Positions 62,583 to 64,000 of a stretch of DNA of 64,000 nucleotides are shown piece by piece. A model generated the notes under the pieces. It saw only the letters and a list, made by a program, of their open reading frames with translations. It had not been told where the DNA came from and ran no database searches. Made by a program: the position numbers and the translations under genes. Source of the stretch: Archangium sp. GTDB lineage: Bacteria; Myxococcota; Myxococcia; Myxococcales; Myxococcaceae. Position 1 is the stretch's first letter, and the number at the start of each line of letters is the position of its first letter. The stretch covers positions 1-64,000 of the forward strand of contig JAUYRZ010000029.1 of NCBI GenBank assembly GCA_030695565.1, given 5' to 3'.

Positions 62583-62617
62583 GACCACAGAGACGTGGCT
62601 GTAGCGGCTGCTGGCTC

Positions 62618-63502
62618 TCATGAGGTGAACCTGCCCAGGCGCTTCACTTCGGGGGTCAGGGTGACTCCGGTTTCGGCCAGCACGCGGCGTTGGGCTTCGG
62701 CCATCAAGCCGGTCACGTCGGCAGCGGTCGCCCCCCCCAGATTCACGATCCAGTTCGCGTGCAAGGTAGAGATCTGGGCGTTGCCGATGCGGTGCCCTTT
62801 GAGGCCGGTCTTTTCGATCAATGAGCCCGCGAAGTACCCGGAAGGATTGGTGAATACGCTTCCGAAGTTCGGCTGACTGAGGGGCTGGGTGCGCTTGCGG
62901 TAGCCCAGATCGGCTTCCATCTTCGCGGCCGATTCGGCGAGGTCGCCTTGGCGGAGTTGGAACCGAACCCGGCTGACCACGGCGCCGGCCGGGAGGTCGG
63001 TGTGGCGGTAGCGGAAGGTGAGGCCGGTGACCCAGCCGATACCGTCGGGCGTTACCAACTCCACCGCCTCCACGATGGTCATGCACTCGCCGTTCTTGGT
63101 TCCGGCGTTCATCGCGGTCGCTCCGCCGAGCGTTCCGGGGATGCCGGCGAGGAACTCAGCGCCCACGAGCTGCTGCTGCTTCATGATCGTGACGATGCGG
63201 GCGATCGCCGAGCCGGCGTTGAGGGTGATGCGTTCGCCTTCGATCTGCTCGGGGAAATAGTCGTTGGCGAGTTTGAGGGTGATGCCGGGCACGCCGAGAT
63301 CGCCGACGAGCGTGTTCGCGCCGCCGCCGAGAAGGCTGAGGGCGAGACCCTCTTTGTGAGCGAACTGAAGAACCTTCTGAAGCGAATCCGCCGAAGCGGG
63401 TTTCACGAGGGCTTCGGCCGCACCACCGACGCGCACACTGGTCCACGGCGCAAGCGGCGCGTCGCGCTTCACCTCAGCGGGAGTCAGGTGGTCAGGAATC
63501 AT
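62618..63502 (-). CDS. murB: UDP-N-acetylenolpyruvoylglucosamine reductase MurB
   Basis: 294 aa from ATG 63502. It reduces the enolpyruvyl group of UDP-GlcNAc-enolpyruvate with NADPH and FAD. FAD-binding type 2 blocks are LLGGGANTLVGD and LAGIPGTLGGATAMNAG; the catalytic Ser is in SQPNFGSVFTNPSGYFAGSLIEK, and YRKRTQPLSQ and HANWIVNLG are typical of type II MurB. Its Shine-Dalgarno (GGGAGAGGGAGA) comes from the adjacent dispersed repeat. Confidence 0.96.
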   Translation of the reverse strand: MIPDHLTPAEVKRDAPLAPWTSVRVGGAAEALVKPASADSLQKVLQFAHKEGLALSLLGGGANTLVGDLGVPGITLKLANDYFPEQIEGERITLNAGSAIARIVTIMKQQQLVGAEFLAGIPGTLGGATAMNAGTKNGECMTIVEAVELVTPDGIGWVTGLTFRYRHTDLPAGAVVSRVRFQLRQGDLAESAAKMEADLGYRKRTQPLSQPNFGSVFTNPSGYFAGSLIEKTGLKGHRIGNAQISTLHANWIVNLGGATAADVTGLMAEAQRRVLAETGVTLTPEVKRLGRFTS

Positions 63503-63614
63503 TCTCCCTCTCCCTGCGAAGCGGGGAGAGGGTCGGGGTGAGGGGCCCCATTGCACGCAGCAGAGCCCCACACCCGGCCTGCGGCCGACCTCTCCCCGCT
63601 GTCGCAAGGAGAGG
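63503..63614 (-). repeat. Two dispersed repeats in the murC-murB gap
   Basis: A full copy at 63503-63549 (CTCCCTGCGAAGCGGGGAG core, ending GGGGTGAGGGG on the plus strand) and a diverged copy in opposite orientation at 63564-63614 (CCCCACACCCGGCC..CTCTCC..GGAGAGG). Together they fill the gap. Confidence 0.68.
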
Positions 63615-63617
63615 TTT

Positions 63618-64000
63618 TCAAGGGGTCCCCAGTGCAGCGAGCAGATCCGGCCCGGTGTTGGTGATGTCGCCGGCACCGAGCGTGAGCACGATGTCGCCCG
63701 GCTGCAGCTTCGACTGAATCGCCTTCACCAACTCCGTTCGCTTGCCGACCCAGGTCACATCGGGATGTCCGTGAGCACGCACCGCCTCAGCCAGCTTCTC
63801 GCTCGTAATCCCGGGGATCGGCTCCTCCCCTGCCCCGTAGATGTCGGTGAGGAACACGATGTCTGCGTCGTTGAACGCGCTGCAGAAATCCTCGAACAGA
63901 TCGTGCGTGCGCGTGTAGCGGTGCGGCTGAAACGCGACGATCAATCGACGGCCGAACGCCTTGCGAGCACCGGCCAACGTCGCCCTCACCTCGGCCGGGT
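63618..64000 (-). CDS. murC: UDP-N-acetylmuramate-L-alanine ligase MurC, C-terminal part
   Basis: It runs off the right edge; about 127 residues are visible. The Mur ligase C-terminal domain shows [17 protein letters not shown], the [16 protein letters not shown] motif of MurC and the closing [12 protein letters not shown]. It adds L-alanine to UDP-MurNAc. It is upstream of murB on the minus strand. The internal ATG-like codon near 63989 is not the start. Confidence 0.94.
   Translation of the reverse strand, partial: PAEVRATLAGARKAFGRRLIVAFQPHRYTRTHDLFEDFCSAFNDADIVFLTDIYGAGEEPIPGITSEKLAEAVRAHGHPDVTWVGKRTELVKAIQSKLQPGDIVLTLGAGDITNTGPDLLAALGTP

Overview
The window is a stretch of high-GC, densely coding bacterial chromosome. 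It most likely comes from a myxobacterium (Myxococcota, probably Cystobacterineae). The reasons are a surface protein with a MYXO-CTERM-like C-terminal anchor, many large lipoproteins and EGF/Ig-like proteins, two PilZ proteins of the short myxobacterial kind, two good sigma-54 promoter matches, a Gly-Arg-rich Rne/Rng ribonuclease, and a murC-murB-ftsQ-ftsA-ftsZ cell-division cluster. I see no rRNA, tRNA, CRISPR array, prophage or IS transposase.

Layout. 1-9.9 kb: edge of a secreted protein (possibly an L,D-transpeptidase), an outer-surface decaheme cytochrome with a collagen-like linker, a metallophosphoesterase, a secreted Lon-like protein whose catalytic Lys is replaced by Arg, an MFS/POT-type transporter, prfB with its programmed +1 frameshift, and an Fe superoxide dismutase. 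9.9-22.5 kb: an accessory surface region with an eight-EGF protein, a DUF4105 (Lnb-like) membrane protein, and a sigma-54-linked set of exported proteins (CxxCH/choice-of-anchor protein, CxxCH protein, CARDB-like lipoprotein, frameshifted DUF1501 Tat protein), then a membrane endonuclease/exonuclease/phosphatase-fold protein. 22.6-30 kb: a Bat (aerotolerance-type) operon with a divergent ribbon-helix-helix protein; batB and batC are fused, and an 86-bp tandem repeat separates batA from batB. 30-35.8 kb: an ABC ATPase/permease pair with a STAS-like gene between them, a response regulator, a PilZ protein and a patatin.

35.8-46 kb: a type III secretion cluster in the order (unknown, divergent)-(filament candidate)-sctI-sctJ-(unknown)-sctQ-fliO-like-sctR-sctS-sctT-sctU-sctV. 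The ATPase, stator, SctD, secretin and translocon genes are not here. Two runs of dispersed palindromic repeats interrupt the operon. 46-58.9 kb: an HU/IHF-family protein, a YihY-type membrane protein, a PilZ protein, the Rne/Rng ribonuclease, DUF3052, acylphosphatase, an unaccompanied N6-adenine-type methylase, a VWA + DUF4159 membrane pair, and small membrane proteins and a lipoprotein. 58.9-64 kb: ftsZ, ftsA, ftsQ, murB and the 3' part of murC on the minus strand.

A recurring GC-rich palindromic repeat (core CCCTCTCCC..GGGAGAGGG followed by GGGGTGAGGG) lies in many gaps and supplies the apparent Shine-Dalgarno sequence of both murB and sctQ. The strongest leads for new biology are the reduced T3SS locus with an embedded FliO-like gene and unknown partners, and the sigma-54-linked cytochrome/CARDB/DUF1501 export cluster.
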